Assembly (NCBI GenBank): GCA_021790035.1
Contig: JAJYIO010000015.1
Coordinates: 1 to 13,854 of the forward strand
Length of the DNA stretch: 13,854 nucleotides
Direction: 5' to 3'
DNA from: a bacterium
GTDB taxonomy: Bacteria > Cyanobacteriota > Sericytochromatia > S15B-MN24 > VGJW01
Positions 6,580 to 13,308 of the stretch are shown one piece after another. Each line of letters begins with the position of its first letter. Position 1 is the stretch's first letter. The position numbers were made by a program, and so were the translations under genes. The notes below the pieces were generated by a model. It saw only the letters and a list, made by a program, of their open reading frames with translations. It made no database searches and was not told the DNA's origin.

Positions 6580-8136
6580 GTGATCACAGCAGCGCTCGCG
6601 GCCCTTGGCATCGTCCTGGTCGCCGCCTGGGGCCTTCTGGCCCTCCGCGGCCGCGTGCGCCTGGTTGCCGGCTTGCGGCGCTTGCACGGAGAAGTCCGCG
6701 CCCTGCGCGACGATCTCGAGGCTCGCATCGACGACCTCGGGGACGCGTGCCGCGTGGCCGGCCTGGCCCCTCCGGAGGGCGGGAGCAAGCCTTCCGAGGC
6801 ATCCGATCGCCTGGTGGAGCTCAAGGAGGGCCTGCGGCGGGCGGATGACGAGTTCGAGGCCTTCGAGGCCGCCTGGAGCGAGGGCCAGTTCGCCGCGGCG
6901 CGCGATCGCCTCGCGGCCGGCCTGCAGAAGGTCGACGGTTCGCAGGGATTGGCCCGGCGGCTGGCGATCGAGGTCGAGAAGCACCTCGAGCGGTTCTCGA
7001 GCGATGCCGGGTGGCGCGCCCTCGAGGATCTGGCATCCGGCGAGTGGAAGGCCACCGGCGAGGCACTGGCCGCCGCGGCCTCGGCGCCGGGGCACGGAGC
7101 CCTGGCCGATCCCGGCTTCCGGAAGCTGCTCCTGGCGCACGCCGAGAGCCTCGCCGGCTCCCTGGACCACGCTCTCGTGGCACGCCGCCAGATCGTCGAC
7201 GCGGGGGCGGGCCCGCTCGAGCGGGTCGAGGCGGCCAAGCAATGCGCATTCGCGCTTTCGCGACTCGTGGGCTTCAAGGAGCACATCACGGAGGCCGGCC
7301 CGATCCACGCCCGGGTGACCGAACAATGGCCACGGGTTCTGGGGGAGGCGCACGACGCACTCGACGACACCGGCGACCACCTGGCGTCGCAGCTACGCGC
7401 CATCGAATCGACCGGGCGCGAAGCGGAGGCCGCGCTGGAGCGTGGTGATCTCGCCGTCGCCGACATCCTGGGCCGCCGGGCCGTCGCCGCGGCTCGGGAC
7501 ATCGCCCGGTGGTTCGCCCTGGGGATCGTCGACGCCCCGACCTGGGGCGGGCGCGGGCTCGGCGGGGCCGCCTTCGCCGTCATCGAGTCGGCCCAGCTCC
7601 CGCCGGTCGGGACGCTCGCAGCCTTCGGAGTCAGTCTCTTGCTGGGAGCGGGGCTGGGCGGGGCGATCGGCCACGCCCTGACCGGTTCGAGCGAGGTGAT
7701 GGAATCGACCGGGAACCTCGCGCTCGAGCGGCCGGCCGCCGCCTCGAGCGAACTCGACGCAGCCCACGGAGCCGCGATGGCGGTCGACGACGATCGGTCG
7801 ACGGCCTGGGAATCCGGAGAGAGCCTCCAGGATCCCCAGTGGATCACCGTGGCTCTCCGGCGCCTCGGGCCGATCCGCGAGGTAGAGGTGCTGCCGCTGG
7901 CGGCACCGGCTTCCCGGTGCCTGTGGGCCGTCGATGTCTCGGCGAATGGATCGATCTGGCAAACCCTGGGACAGGCGACGAGCCTGGGAGCCCCGCGGGA
8001 CTCGGCCTGGGGCAAGGTGATCGCCCCTGCGGGCACGCTGGCGCGCTTCGTGCGGGTGCGCCCGATCGACTGGGGCAAGAGCGGGGTCGGGATCGAGGAG
8101 ATCCGGGTCTTCGCCCCTCCCCAGGTCGCACGGTAG
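6580..8136 (+). CDS. Membrane protein with C-terminal F5/8C (discoidin) domain
   Basis: The 518-residue protein starts at GTG 6580, chosen because it places a membrane segment (about 3-22) at the very N-terminus, followed by an arginine cluster. A long, charged, helix-forming region without cysteines follows (about 25-340; coiled-coil-like at 30-55). A second hydrophobic glycine-rich segment spans about 345-368. The C-terminus (about 379-512) reads as an F5/8 type C, discoidin-like galactose-binding fold: NLALERPAAASSE, AVDDDRSTAWESG, QWITVALRRLG, VDVSANGSIWQTLG and IEEIRVF fall in the usual order. The positive-inside rule puts the helical region in the cytoplasm and the discoidin domain outside, where it could bind glycans or lipids. 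Starts upstream (TTG 6544, ATG 6424) run into the divergent gene. It has no partner gene on its strand. The function is unknown. Confidence 0.82.
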   Translation: MITAALAALGIVLVAAWGLLALRGRVRLVAGLRRLHGEVRALRDDLEARIDDLGDACRVAGLAPPEGGSKPSEASDRLVELKEGLRRADDEFEAFEAAWSEGQFAAARDRLAAGLQKVDGSQGLARRLAIEVEKHLERFSSDAGWRALEDLASGEWKATGEALAAAASAPGHGALADPGFRKLLLAHAESLAGSLDHALVARRQIVDAGAGPLERVEAAKQCAFALSRLVGFKEHITEAGPIHARVTEQWPRVLGEAHDALDDTGDHLASQLRAIESTGREAEAALERGDLAVADILGRRAVAAARDIARWFALGIVDAPTWGGRGLGGAAFAVIESAQLPPVGTLAAFGVSLLLGAGLGGAIGHALTGSSEVMESTGNLALERPAAASSELDAAHGAAMAVDDDRSTAWESGESLQDPQWITVALRRLGPIREVEVLPLAAPASRCLWAVDVSANGSIWQTLGQATSLGAPRDSAWGKVIAPAGTLARFVRVRPIDWGKSGVGIEEIRVFAPPQVAR

Positions 8137-8160
8137 CCGCTTCCGGCGCACCGGGAGCGG
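8137..8160. terminator. Hairpin between convergent discoidin gene and hemD
   Basis: CCGCTTCCGG (8137-8146) pairs with CCGGGAGCGG (8151-8160) over 10 positions, including one G-U pair, with the loop CGCA. It begins directly after the TAG of the upstream gene and ends 1 bp before the hemD stop on the opposite strand. It fits a shared bidirectional terminator, though neither side has a clear T-run. Confidence 0.6.
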
Positions 8161-8161
8161 T

Positions 8162-8908
8162 TCAGGGGCCGCCCGGGCCGATCGAGTTTCCGGCGGCGAC
8201 GATCGCCCTCACCATCCCCTCGGCGTCGGGGGCAGCGGCCTCGGCGTGGACCACCAGCCCCAGATCCCGGGCGGCACGAGAAGTGGCCGGCCCGATGGAA
8301 GCCAGGCGAGCCCGTCGGATCGCGGTCGGATCGGGCAGCATCTCGAGGAGGTGGCGCAAGGCCGAGCCGGAGTATGCCGTGATCCAGTCGATTTCCCCCG
8401 CCGCGAGCAGATCCCCCACGTCCGAGGCGCCCTCCGGCGGACCGACCCGATAGGCGATCGCCTCATCCACGACGATCCCGCTGGCGCCCAGGGCGGCGGC
8501 GAGATCCAGGGTGACGCTCTCGGCACGCGGATAGAAAACGCGATCGGAGGGACCGAGCCGGGGAGCCAGGGCCGCAAGGAGCGCCTCGGCATCCGACCGC
8601 TCGGGTCGCAAGGCGACCCGCAGACCCCGGGCCTCGACCGCCCGAGCCGTCTGGGGGCCGACCACGGCGATCTGGACGTCGGCGAGATCCCGGAGGTCAC
8701 GGACGTGCTCCATGACCTGGCTCACGGCGTGCGCCGAGGTGAAGACCATCCACGTATACGTCGAAATGCGTGCCATCGCCAGGTGGAACGAGGCGACGTC
8801 CCGGGGCGGGAAGACGGCCATGGTGGGCCGCACCAGGACCCTGGCTCCCCGGGCCTCGAGCGCGTCGACCAGATCCCCGGACTCCGCCGCCATGCGCGTC
8901 ACCAGCAC
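8162..8908 (-). CDS. hemD: Uroporphyrinogen-III synthase
   Basis: HemD cyclises and inverts ring D of hydroxymethylbilane to give uroporphyrinogen III, the branch point to heme, siroheme and cobalamin. The 248-residue protein has the weakly conserved family pattern: an N-terminal LVTRMAAESGDLVDALEARGA, the WMVFTSAHAV segment (53-62), VAVVGPQTARAV (near 82-91), a VDEAIAYRV segment after the first domain (about 147-155), WITAYSGSALRHL (175-187) and ASIGPATSRAARDLGL (203-218). The first possible conventional start is GTG at 8908; residues just before it in frame (LELPGVT) also look like the usual HemD N-terminus, so a CTG at 8923 is conceivable. It follows hemC by 29 bp on the same strand, which supports the call. 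Confidence 0.9.
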   Translation of the reverse strand: MLVTRMAAESGDLVDALEARGARVLVRPTMAVFPPRDVASFHLAMARISTYTWMVFTSAHAVSQVMEHVRDLRDLADVQIAVVGPQTARAVEARGLRVALRPERSDAEALLAALAPRLGPSDRVFYPRAESVTLDLAAALGASGIVVDEAIAYRVGPPEGASDVGDLLAAGEIDWITAYSGSALRHLLEMLPDPTAIRRARLASIGPATSRAARDLGLVVHAEAAAPDAEGMVRAIVAAGNSIGPGGP

Positions 8909-8937
8909 GGTGACGCCCGGCAGCTCGAGCCGGCCGC

Positions 8938-9882
8938 CTATGGCCGCTTGCCCGGCTCGGGTAGCCGCAGCTGGGCGAGGATGGTTTTTCCGCCTCGCTC
9001 CATGAGATCGGCCCCGAGGGCCGCGCCCAGCTCCCGCGGTTTGGCTCCCGGGCCCTCCATGCGGCCCCGCACGATCTGCGAACCGTCCTCCGAGGCCAGC
9101 ACCGCGTCGAGGACGAGGTGATCGCCGTGCAGCTCCGCGTGGGCTCCCAGCGGAACCAGGCAGCCGCCGCCGACCGCGGCCAGCAGGGCGCGCTCGGCCT
9201 CGACGGCCTTGCGAGTCGCCGGGTCATCCAGCACACCGACGATCTCGGCCAGCACGGAATCCTGGGCTCGGATCTGCACGGCGATGGCGCCTTGCCCGGG
9301 CGCCGGCAGGACGGCCGAGTAGGGCAGGCGCTCCGAGATCACGTGCGATCTGCCCAGGCGATCGAGCCCGGCGCAGGCCAGGATCACGGCGTCGTAATCG
9401 CCAGCTCGCAGCTTGGCCAGGCGGGTGTCCAGGTTGCCGCGAATGTCCTTGAAGCGCCAGGTCGGGTTGATGCGGACGAGCTGGGCCCGCCGCCGCAGGC
9501 TTCCCGTTCCGATGACGGAACCGTCGGCGAGTTCGGATAGCCCGTGGCGGCCAGGCGCGATCAGAGCGTCGCGGCAGTCGGCCCGGGGCAAGATCGCCGC
9601 GATCGCAAGGCGCGGATCCGACGCGGTCGGAAGATCCTTGAGGCTGTGCACCGCGAGATCGATCTCGCCGGTCAGGAGGGCGTGCTCGAGCTCCTTCACG
9701 AAGACGCCCTCGGCGCCGACGGCCGACAGCGGCACATCGAGGTTCTGATCGCCACTCGTGCGCACGACCTGGCGAGTGAGCTCCAGGCCACCGATGCGGC
9801 GCAGCAGATCCCCCATGACCATGGCCGTCTGTGCCAGGGCCAGGGCGCTTCCCCGGGTTCCTACGGTGTACGCGTTAGCCAA
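8938..9882 (-). CDS. hemC: Hydroxymethylbilane synthase (porphobilinogen deaminase)
   Basis: HemC polymerises four porphobilinogens into hydroxymethylbilane in the cytoplasm. From TTG at 9882 it has 314 residues, the normal length, with VGTRGSALALAQT at 7-19, the active-site Asp83 in HSLKDLP, the arginine-rich GTGSLRRRAQL (about 125-135), DIRGNLDTRL (about 146-155), LPAPGQGAIAVQ (192-203) and the dipyrromethane-carrying Cys241 in GGGCLVPLGAHAE. The TTG is preferred because GGTGA lies 4 nt upstream and it places TRGS about where other HemC proteins have it. A start at 10038 would add 52 residues without family support. hemD follows directly. The 222-bp upstream region is the largest gap in this - strand block and probably carries a promoter. 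Confidence 0.95.
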   Translation of the reverse strand: MANAYTVGTRGSALALAQTAMVMGDLLRRIGGLELTRQVVRTSGDQNLDVPLSAVGAEGVFVKELEHALLTGEIDLAVHSLKDLPTASDPRLAIAAILPRADCRDALIAPGRHGLSELADGSVIGTGSLRRRAQLVRINPTWRFKDIRGNLDTRLAKLRAGDYDAVILACAGLDRLGRSHVISERLPYSAVLPAPGQGAIAVQIRAQDSVLAEIVGVLDDPATRKAVEAERALLAAVGGGCLVPLGAHAELHGDHLVLDAVLASEDGSQIVRGRMEGPGAKPRELGAALGADLMERGGKTILAQLRLPEPGKRP

Positions 9883-9938
9883 GACCTCACCACTTTCGAA
9901 TCCCTCCAGGAATCCAGGACAGCAGCCTACGGCAGCCT

Positions 9939-9951
9939 CTCGATTATCGAG
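9939..9951. promoter_or_regulatory. Palindrome over a -10-like hexamer upstream of hemC
   Basis: CTCGAT (9939-9944) and ATCGAG (9946-9951) form a perfect 13-bp inverted repeat with a single-base centre. On the - strand it contains GATAAT (9948 to 9943), a good -10 hexamer lying about 60 bp before the hemC start. No clear -35 is seen. The overlap suggests an operator controlling hemCD. The binding protein is unknown. Elsewhere in the 9883-10104 spacer I see no RNA gene or riboswitch that I recognise. Confidence 0.4.
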
Positions 9952-10104
9952 TGTAACTCCCCGCCACGCACCGGCATCCTGCATCGACAGCTCTGTTGCG
10001 GCGGCACGATCCCTGTTCGGGATATGGCTGCTCCGCACTGCGACCCGGTGCCGAGCGATTTCAGGTCAACCCGACGCCATTTCTCGGTTCGCCGGGGAGC
10101 CCTC

Positions 10105-10404
10105 TCAACCTTCGTCGAGGAGCCGATCGCCCACGTTGAACCGGGCGTGCCGCGGTCGCATGCTGATCAGCCGGATGGCCGCCGCGACCGCGTACAGGAC
10201 GTCGCTGGCGAACTGCGCGGATTCCGCTTCGAGGTTGAGATGCGTGAGGCCGCGCTCGGCGACCACGTAGCGCGCCGGAAGATTGTTGAGTGCCTGGGCC
10301 ATCATGTCGAGCCGGCACCGATCGCACCGGCAGGCGTCCGGGTACCGGGGCAAGGTCTCGTTCAGGGCACGCTCGACCAGCGTCTCCATGAAATTTCTCA
10401 GCAT
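10105..10404 (-). CDS. ComFB-domain protein
   Basis: This 99-residue protein matches the ComFB family: an N-terminal NFMETLVERALNETL helix, the metal-binding-type cluster CRCDRC (Cys25, 27, 30), then LDMMAQALNNLPARYVV (32-48), which corresponds to the family's D-x-x-A-x-ALN-x-LPPRYVV signature. In Bacillus ComFB lies in the comF competence operon with unknown role. In cyanobacteria ComFB-like proteins, including one named CdgR in Anabaena, have been reported as cyclic di-nucleotide receptors; this is from memory. The start is ATG 10404; a GTG directly before it (10407) is equally possible, with GAGGGGG about 10 nt upstream. It lies 30 bp after ribF and 222 bp before hemC on the same strand. 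No comFA, comFC or other competence gene is in the window. Confidence 0.85.
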   Translation of the reverse strand: MLRNFMETLVERALNETLPRYPDACRCDRCRLDMMAQALNNLPARYVVAERGLTHLNLEAESAQFASDVLYAVAAAIRLISMRPRHARFNVGDRLLDEG

Positions 10405-10434
10405 CACCCCTGTTATGCCCCCTCGAGCCCGCAG

Positions 10435-11472
10435 TCATGCCTCGGCCGGCGCGGCGATCCCGGATGACGACCGCGCACTCTGGACGTCCTGGTGGATCTG
10501 GTCGATCAGCTCGTTCACCGAGCGGAAGGCCCGCTCGGGACGCAGGTAGGTCTCGAGTTCCAGGGTCACGGTCTGGCCGTACAGATCCCCTTCGAAATCG
10601 AGCAAATGGGCCTCGACTTGAAGCTGCGGCGGGTCGAACGTCGGCCGGATGCCGATGTTGACGACGCAGCGTCTGCGCCCGCCCGGCCAGCGCGCCATGC
10701 CGACGTACACGCCGTACGCGGGCAACAGCTTGCGCTCATCCACCCGCAGGTTGGCGGTGGGGAAGCCCAGCTTGCGCGCCCGGGCGTCGCCGTTGATGAC
10801 CTCTCCGGCCAGGCGGTAGGGACCGCCGAGCAACTCGCCGGCCTCGCGAACCTTCCCGCTGGCGAGCAGCTCGCGGATCTGGGAGCTCGAGACCACGAGG
10901 CCGGAAAGCTCGAAGGGGGGGATCACGTCGAGGCCGAATCCGAACTCACCCGCCATCTGCTGGAGCATCTCGGGCGAGCCCGCACCGCGGTGCCCGAAGC
11001 GAAAGTTGAAGCCCACGACCAGATGGCGGGCATCGAGACGCTCGACGAGGATGCCGCGCACGAACTCCTCGGGGGAGAGCTCGGCGAAGGCCGGGGTGAA
11101 GTGGGCCGCCACGACGCGGTCGATCCCGGCCTCGGCGAGGCTCTCGCGCTTCTCGGGCCAGGGGGTGAGCAACGGCACCGGGCGATCGGGGTGCAGCACC
11201 GTGCGGGGGTGCTCGACGAAGGTCAAAACTGCGCAGGGCAGGTTGCGATCGCGGGCGACGAGGCAAGCCTGCTCGAACACGCGCCGGTGCCCCACGTGGA
11301 GCCCGTCGAACACCCCCATCGCGACCACGACGGGTCCCCCGAACGCGCGACCCCGGACCTCGCCTGGTCCCCCGGGCTCGAGCACGAACGGCAAACCCTC
11401 GGGAGGCGGCGTCCGATCGACGTCGCCAACGGCGGACTTGAGATACCAGGTCTCCACGAGCCCGCCCATCAT
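10435..11472 (-). CDS. ribF: Bifunctional riboflavin kinase / FAD synthetase
   Basis: RibF phosphorylates riboflavin to FMN and adenylylates FMN to FAD. The 345-residue protein has both domains. The N-terminal nucleotidyltransferase shows GVFDGLHVGHR (53-63), TFVEHPRTVL (84-93), VGFNFRFGHRGAG (153-165) and SSSQIRELL (195-203). The C-terminal kinase shows GDARARKLGFPTANL (228-242), YGVYVG (253-258), NIGIRPTF (272-279), and HLLDFEGDLYGQTVTLE (289-305). The N-terminus is about 20 residues longer than usual; two consecutive ATGs (11472 and 11469) are available. ATG 11472 overlaps the aroE stop as ATGA, so translation is probably coupled to aroE. Confidence 0.96.
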   Translation of the reverse strand: MMGGLVETWYLKSAVGDVDRTPPPEGLPFVLEPGGPGEVRGRAFGGPVVVAMGVFDGLHVGHRRVFEQACLVARDRNLPCAVLTFVEHPRTVLHPDRPVPLLTPWPEKRESLAEAGIDRVVAAHFTPAFAELSPEEFVRGILVERLDARHLVVGFNFRFGHRGAGSPEMLQQMAGEFGFGLDVIPPFELSGLVVSSSQIRELLASGKVREAGELLGGPYRLAGEVINGDARARKLGFPTANLRVDERKLLPAYGVYVGMARWPGGRRRCVVNIGIRPTFDPPQLQVEAHLLDFEGDLYGQTVTLELETYLRPERAFRSVNELIDQIHQDVQSARSSSGIAAPAEA

Positions 11473-12308
11473 ACCGCAACGGCCCGCCGGAAAGCTCGCT
11501 CCATCCGGTCGACGGAGGCAACGACGCCCGTCCAGCGCCAGAAGGCGCCGGCAGCCTGGTGAACCAGCATGGTCCCGCCGTCCCTGGCTTCGAGATCCCG
11601 TTCGCGGGCGAGGAGCACCAGCCGCGTTGGCCGGGGTCCGTAGACGAGGTCGTGGACGCGAGCGTGGCGAGGCAGGCGCTCCAGGGCCGCGGCCTCGAGC
11701 GGACTCTGCCCCGCGTCCGCCATGCCCACCGGCGTGGCGTTGACCAGCAGGTCGGTGGTGGAGAGCGCGGTGTCGACGAGCTCCCAGGGGATCGCAGCTA
11801 CCTGCGCCGCCGCGACCGCCCCGGTCACATCTCGGGCCAGCACCTGGGCGGCGTCGAGACGCCGGGCGGCGATCGTCACCGCCGCGCCATCTTCGGCCAG
11901 GGCGAAGGCGACCGCACGAGCGGCCCCGCCGCTGCCCAGGATCAGGGCGCGCCCGGGAGGCGCGTCGTCGAGCATCGCGCGATAGCCCAGGACGTCCGTG
12001 TTATCCCCGAGAAGGCGGTCGCCTTCCCGGAAGATCGTGTTGACCGCGCCGATCGCCCCGGCAACCGGCGTCAAGCCATCCAGATGCACGATGACCGAGA
12101 CCTTGTGGGGGACGGTGACGTTCAGCCCGGCGACCCCCAGCGCCCGGGCGCCGGCGATCGCCACGGCCAGATCGGGCGGCGAGACTCGTAGCGCCAGGTA
12201 CACGCCGTCGATACCCGCGGCCCGCAGCGCCGCATTCTGGATCGCCGGTGACAGGCTGTGCGCCACCGGATCGCCCAGAAGGCCGAACAGGCGGGTCGAC
12301 GAATTCAC
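11469..12308 (-). CDS. aroE: Shikimate 5-dehydrogenase
   Basis: AroE reduces 3-dehydroshikimate to shikimate with NADPH in the aromatic amino acid pathway. The protein has 279 residues from GTG 12308. Substrate-site motifs are HSLSP (17-21), NVTVPHK with catalytic Lys69, GAVNT (87-91) and GDNTD with Asp105; the nucleotide-binding loop is GSGGAA (125-130), and a conserved glutamine occurs in LVHQAAGAF near the C-terminus. The GTG is chosen because a perfect AGGAGG lies 10 nt upstream and the length is typical; a start at 12521 would add 71 residues that overlap the HEAT gene. The AGGAGG is inside the end of the HEAT gene, 2 bp separate the two genes, and the aroE stop overlaps ribF. Confidence 0.97.
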   Translation of the reverse strand: MNSSTRLFGLLGDPVAHSLSPAIQNAALRAAGIDGVYLALRVSPPDLAVAIAGARALGVAGLNVTVPHKVSVIVHLDGLTPVAGAIGAVNTIFREGDRLLGDNTDVLGYRAMLDDAPPGRALILGSGGAARAVAFALAEDGAAVTIAARRLDAAQVLARDVTGAVAAAQVAAIPWELVDTALSTTDLLVNATPVGMADAGQSPLEAAALERLPRHARVHDLVYGPRPTRLVLLARERDLEARDGGTMLVHQAAGAFWRWTGVVASVDRMERAFRRAVAV

Positions 12309-12310
12309 GT

Positions 12311-13153
12311 CTATCCAGCCTCCTGGGGAACCCGCTCGGACTCGCCGGGCTCGGCCGGCAGTCCCCAGTCCGCCAGCAGACGTGCGGCCAGTTGTCGGAC
12401 GCGACCATCGGGGTGACCGCCCAGCTGCCGCACGTAAGGCGCCACGGCGGAAGGCTTGCGGCCCAGCGCCTCGAACACGGGCCGGGAGATCCGCGGATCG
12501 TCTTCCTCGAGCCCCTTGCACAGGATGACGAGCGAGGCCGGATCGTCGAACGCGTCGAGCAGGCCGCCGATGGTGGCGCGAAGGGGTTCGTCCTGACTGC
12601 GCAGAGCATTCAGCAGGGGGGCCACGGCCAGCGCGCCCAGGCCGGCGATGCGATCCGCGGCGAACCGGCCCACGGACTCCCCGCCGTACGCGACGGCCAG
12701 CGCCAGCGGTCGCACGCTGCGCGGATCGGTCGTCCGCGAGAAATGCTCGATCGCCACCTGGCGGACCTCGTCCTCGGGGTCGGCCAGGATGGCGGCCAGA
12801 GCCCGGTGCGCCAGGGGGCCGCCCTGCCGGTGAACGGCACGCGCAGCCGTCCGCCGCACCCGGGGTCGCGGGTCGTGAAGGTAGGCCAGGAGCGGCCCGG
12901 GATCGGCAGCGGGCCTCAGCCGGCCCAGCACGTCGAGGATCCGGAGGGTGGGGGCTCCGCGACGCGAGAGCTGGGCGAGAAGCGCCGGCCGGCCAGCCCC
13001 ACCCAGCAGGACCAGCGCCCGGGCTGCCGCTCGCCGCAGGTCGGAATCGCGCAAGGCTCGCACCAGGGCCCCGACCGCACCGGGCCCGAGCGCGGCCGCG
13101 GCCTCAGGGCCCCGGCGCAACCGGCGCCGGACTCTCCACGCCCCGAGAAACAT
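12311..13153 (-). CDS. HEAT-repeat protein
   Basis: The 280-residue protein starts at ATG 13153, with AGAGG placed 6 nt upstream. After a basic N-terminus (MFLGAWRVRRRLRRG) it consists of about eight degenerate 28-32 residue HEAT-like helical hairpins from about 22 to 268, with recurring patterns such as D-x-x-x-x-VR-x-x-A and G-x-x-AV-x-x-L (for example DPRPRVRRTAARAV, DPEDEVRQVAIEHF and HPDGRVRQLAARLL). HEAT solenoids are protein-protein scaffolds; some bacterial PBS-lyase-type HEAT proteins assist bilin attachment, but no phycobiliprotein is present and nothing specific supports that here. There is no signal peptide. It is the first gene of the tightly packed HEAT-aroE-ribF set. The upstream 155-bp spacer contains TACGAT (- strand, 13243-13248), a possible -10. 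Confidence 0.88.
   Translation of the reverse strand: MFLGAWRVRRRLRRGPEAAAALGPGAVGALVRALRDSDLRRAAARALVLLGGAGRPALLAQLSRRGAPTLRILDVLGRLRPAADPGPLLAYLHDPRPRVRRTAARAVHRQGGPLAHRALAAILADPEDEVRQVAIEHFSRTTDPRSVRPLALAVAYGGESVGRFAADRIAGLGALAVAPLLNALRSQDEPLRATIGGLLDAFDDPASLVILCKGLEEDDPRISRPVFEALGRKPSAVAPYVRQLGGHPDGRVRQLAARLLADWGLPAEPGESERVPQEAG
12319..12324 (-). promoter_or_regulatory. Ribosome binding site of aroE
   Basis: AGGAGG on the - strand, 10 nt before the GTG at 12308, lies within the last codons of the HEAT-repeat gene. It is the strongest Shine-Dalgarno in the window and decides the aroE start. Confidence 0.8.
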
Positions 13154-13308
13154 GCTTGGCCTCTTCTGCGCCGCCCTCCGGTCCGCACGATGCCGATGGC
13201 AGAGGACGTCGAGCGCGACACTGGACGCACTCTGGCCCGGATCGTAGCGAATGGCGGCGCCGTTGGCCAGCTTCCCCCGGCGTCCCGGAGAACGAAGGGA
13301 AAAGCGGA

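Larger units (their letters stand above)
811..12161. repeat. Scattered HIP1-type octamers GCGATCGC
   Basis: Eleven copies of GCGATCGC were found by eye, starting at 811, 1202, 1750, 4464, 5416, 5542, 6902, 8454, 9599, 11245 and 12154. All lie inside genes. At about 70% GC (assumed, not counted), fewer than one would be expected by chance in this length. The shorter core CGATCG is also very frequent, with about twelve in the first 2 kb. This octamer is the cyanobacterial highly iterated palindrome HIP1. Confidence 0.75.

Noticed and set aside
6475..7380. Upstream extension of the 133-aa gene to 435 codons
   Set aside because: The extension lies antisense to the discoidin-domain gene; the natural start is ATG 6474, with a -10-like site just upstream.
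6471..8078. 535-codon ORF on the - strand
   Set aside because: It is antisense to the discoidin-domain gene; the translation is Ser/Arg/Pro-rich and typical of GC-rich shadow frames.
9883..10038. 52-residue N-terminal extension of hemC
   Set aside because: It has no match to HemC; TTG 9882 gives the normal length and has GGTGA upstream.
9883..10104. Riboswitch or small RNA upstream of hemC
   Set aside because: I looked for cobalamin-type and other conserved cores and recognised none; only short palindromes were found.
9544..10467. 307-codon ORF on the + strand
   Set aside because: It is antisense to hemC, comFB and the end of ribF, all with strong family motifs.
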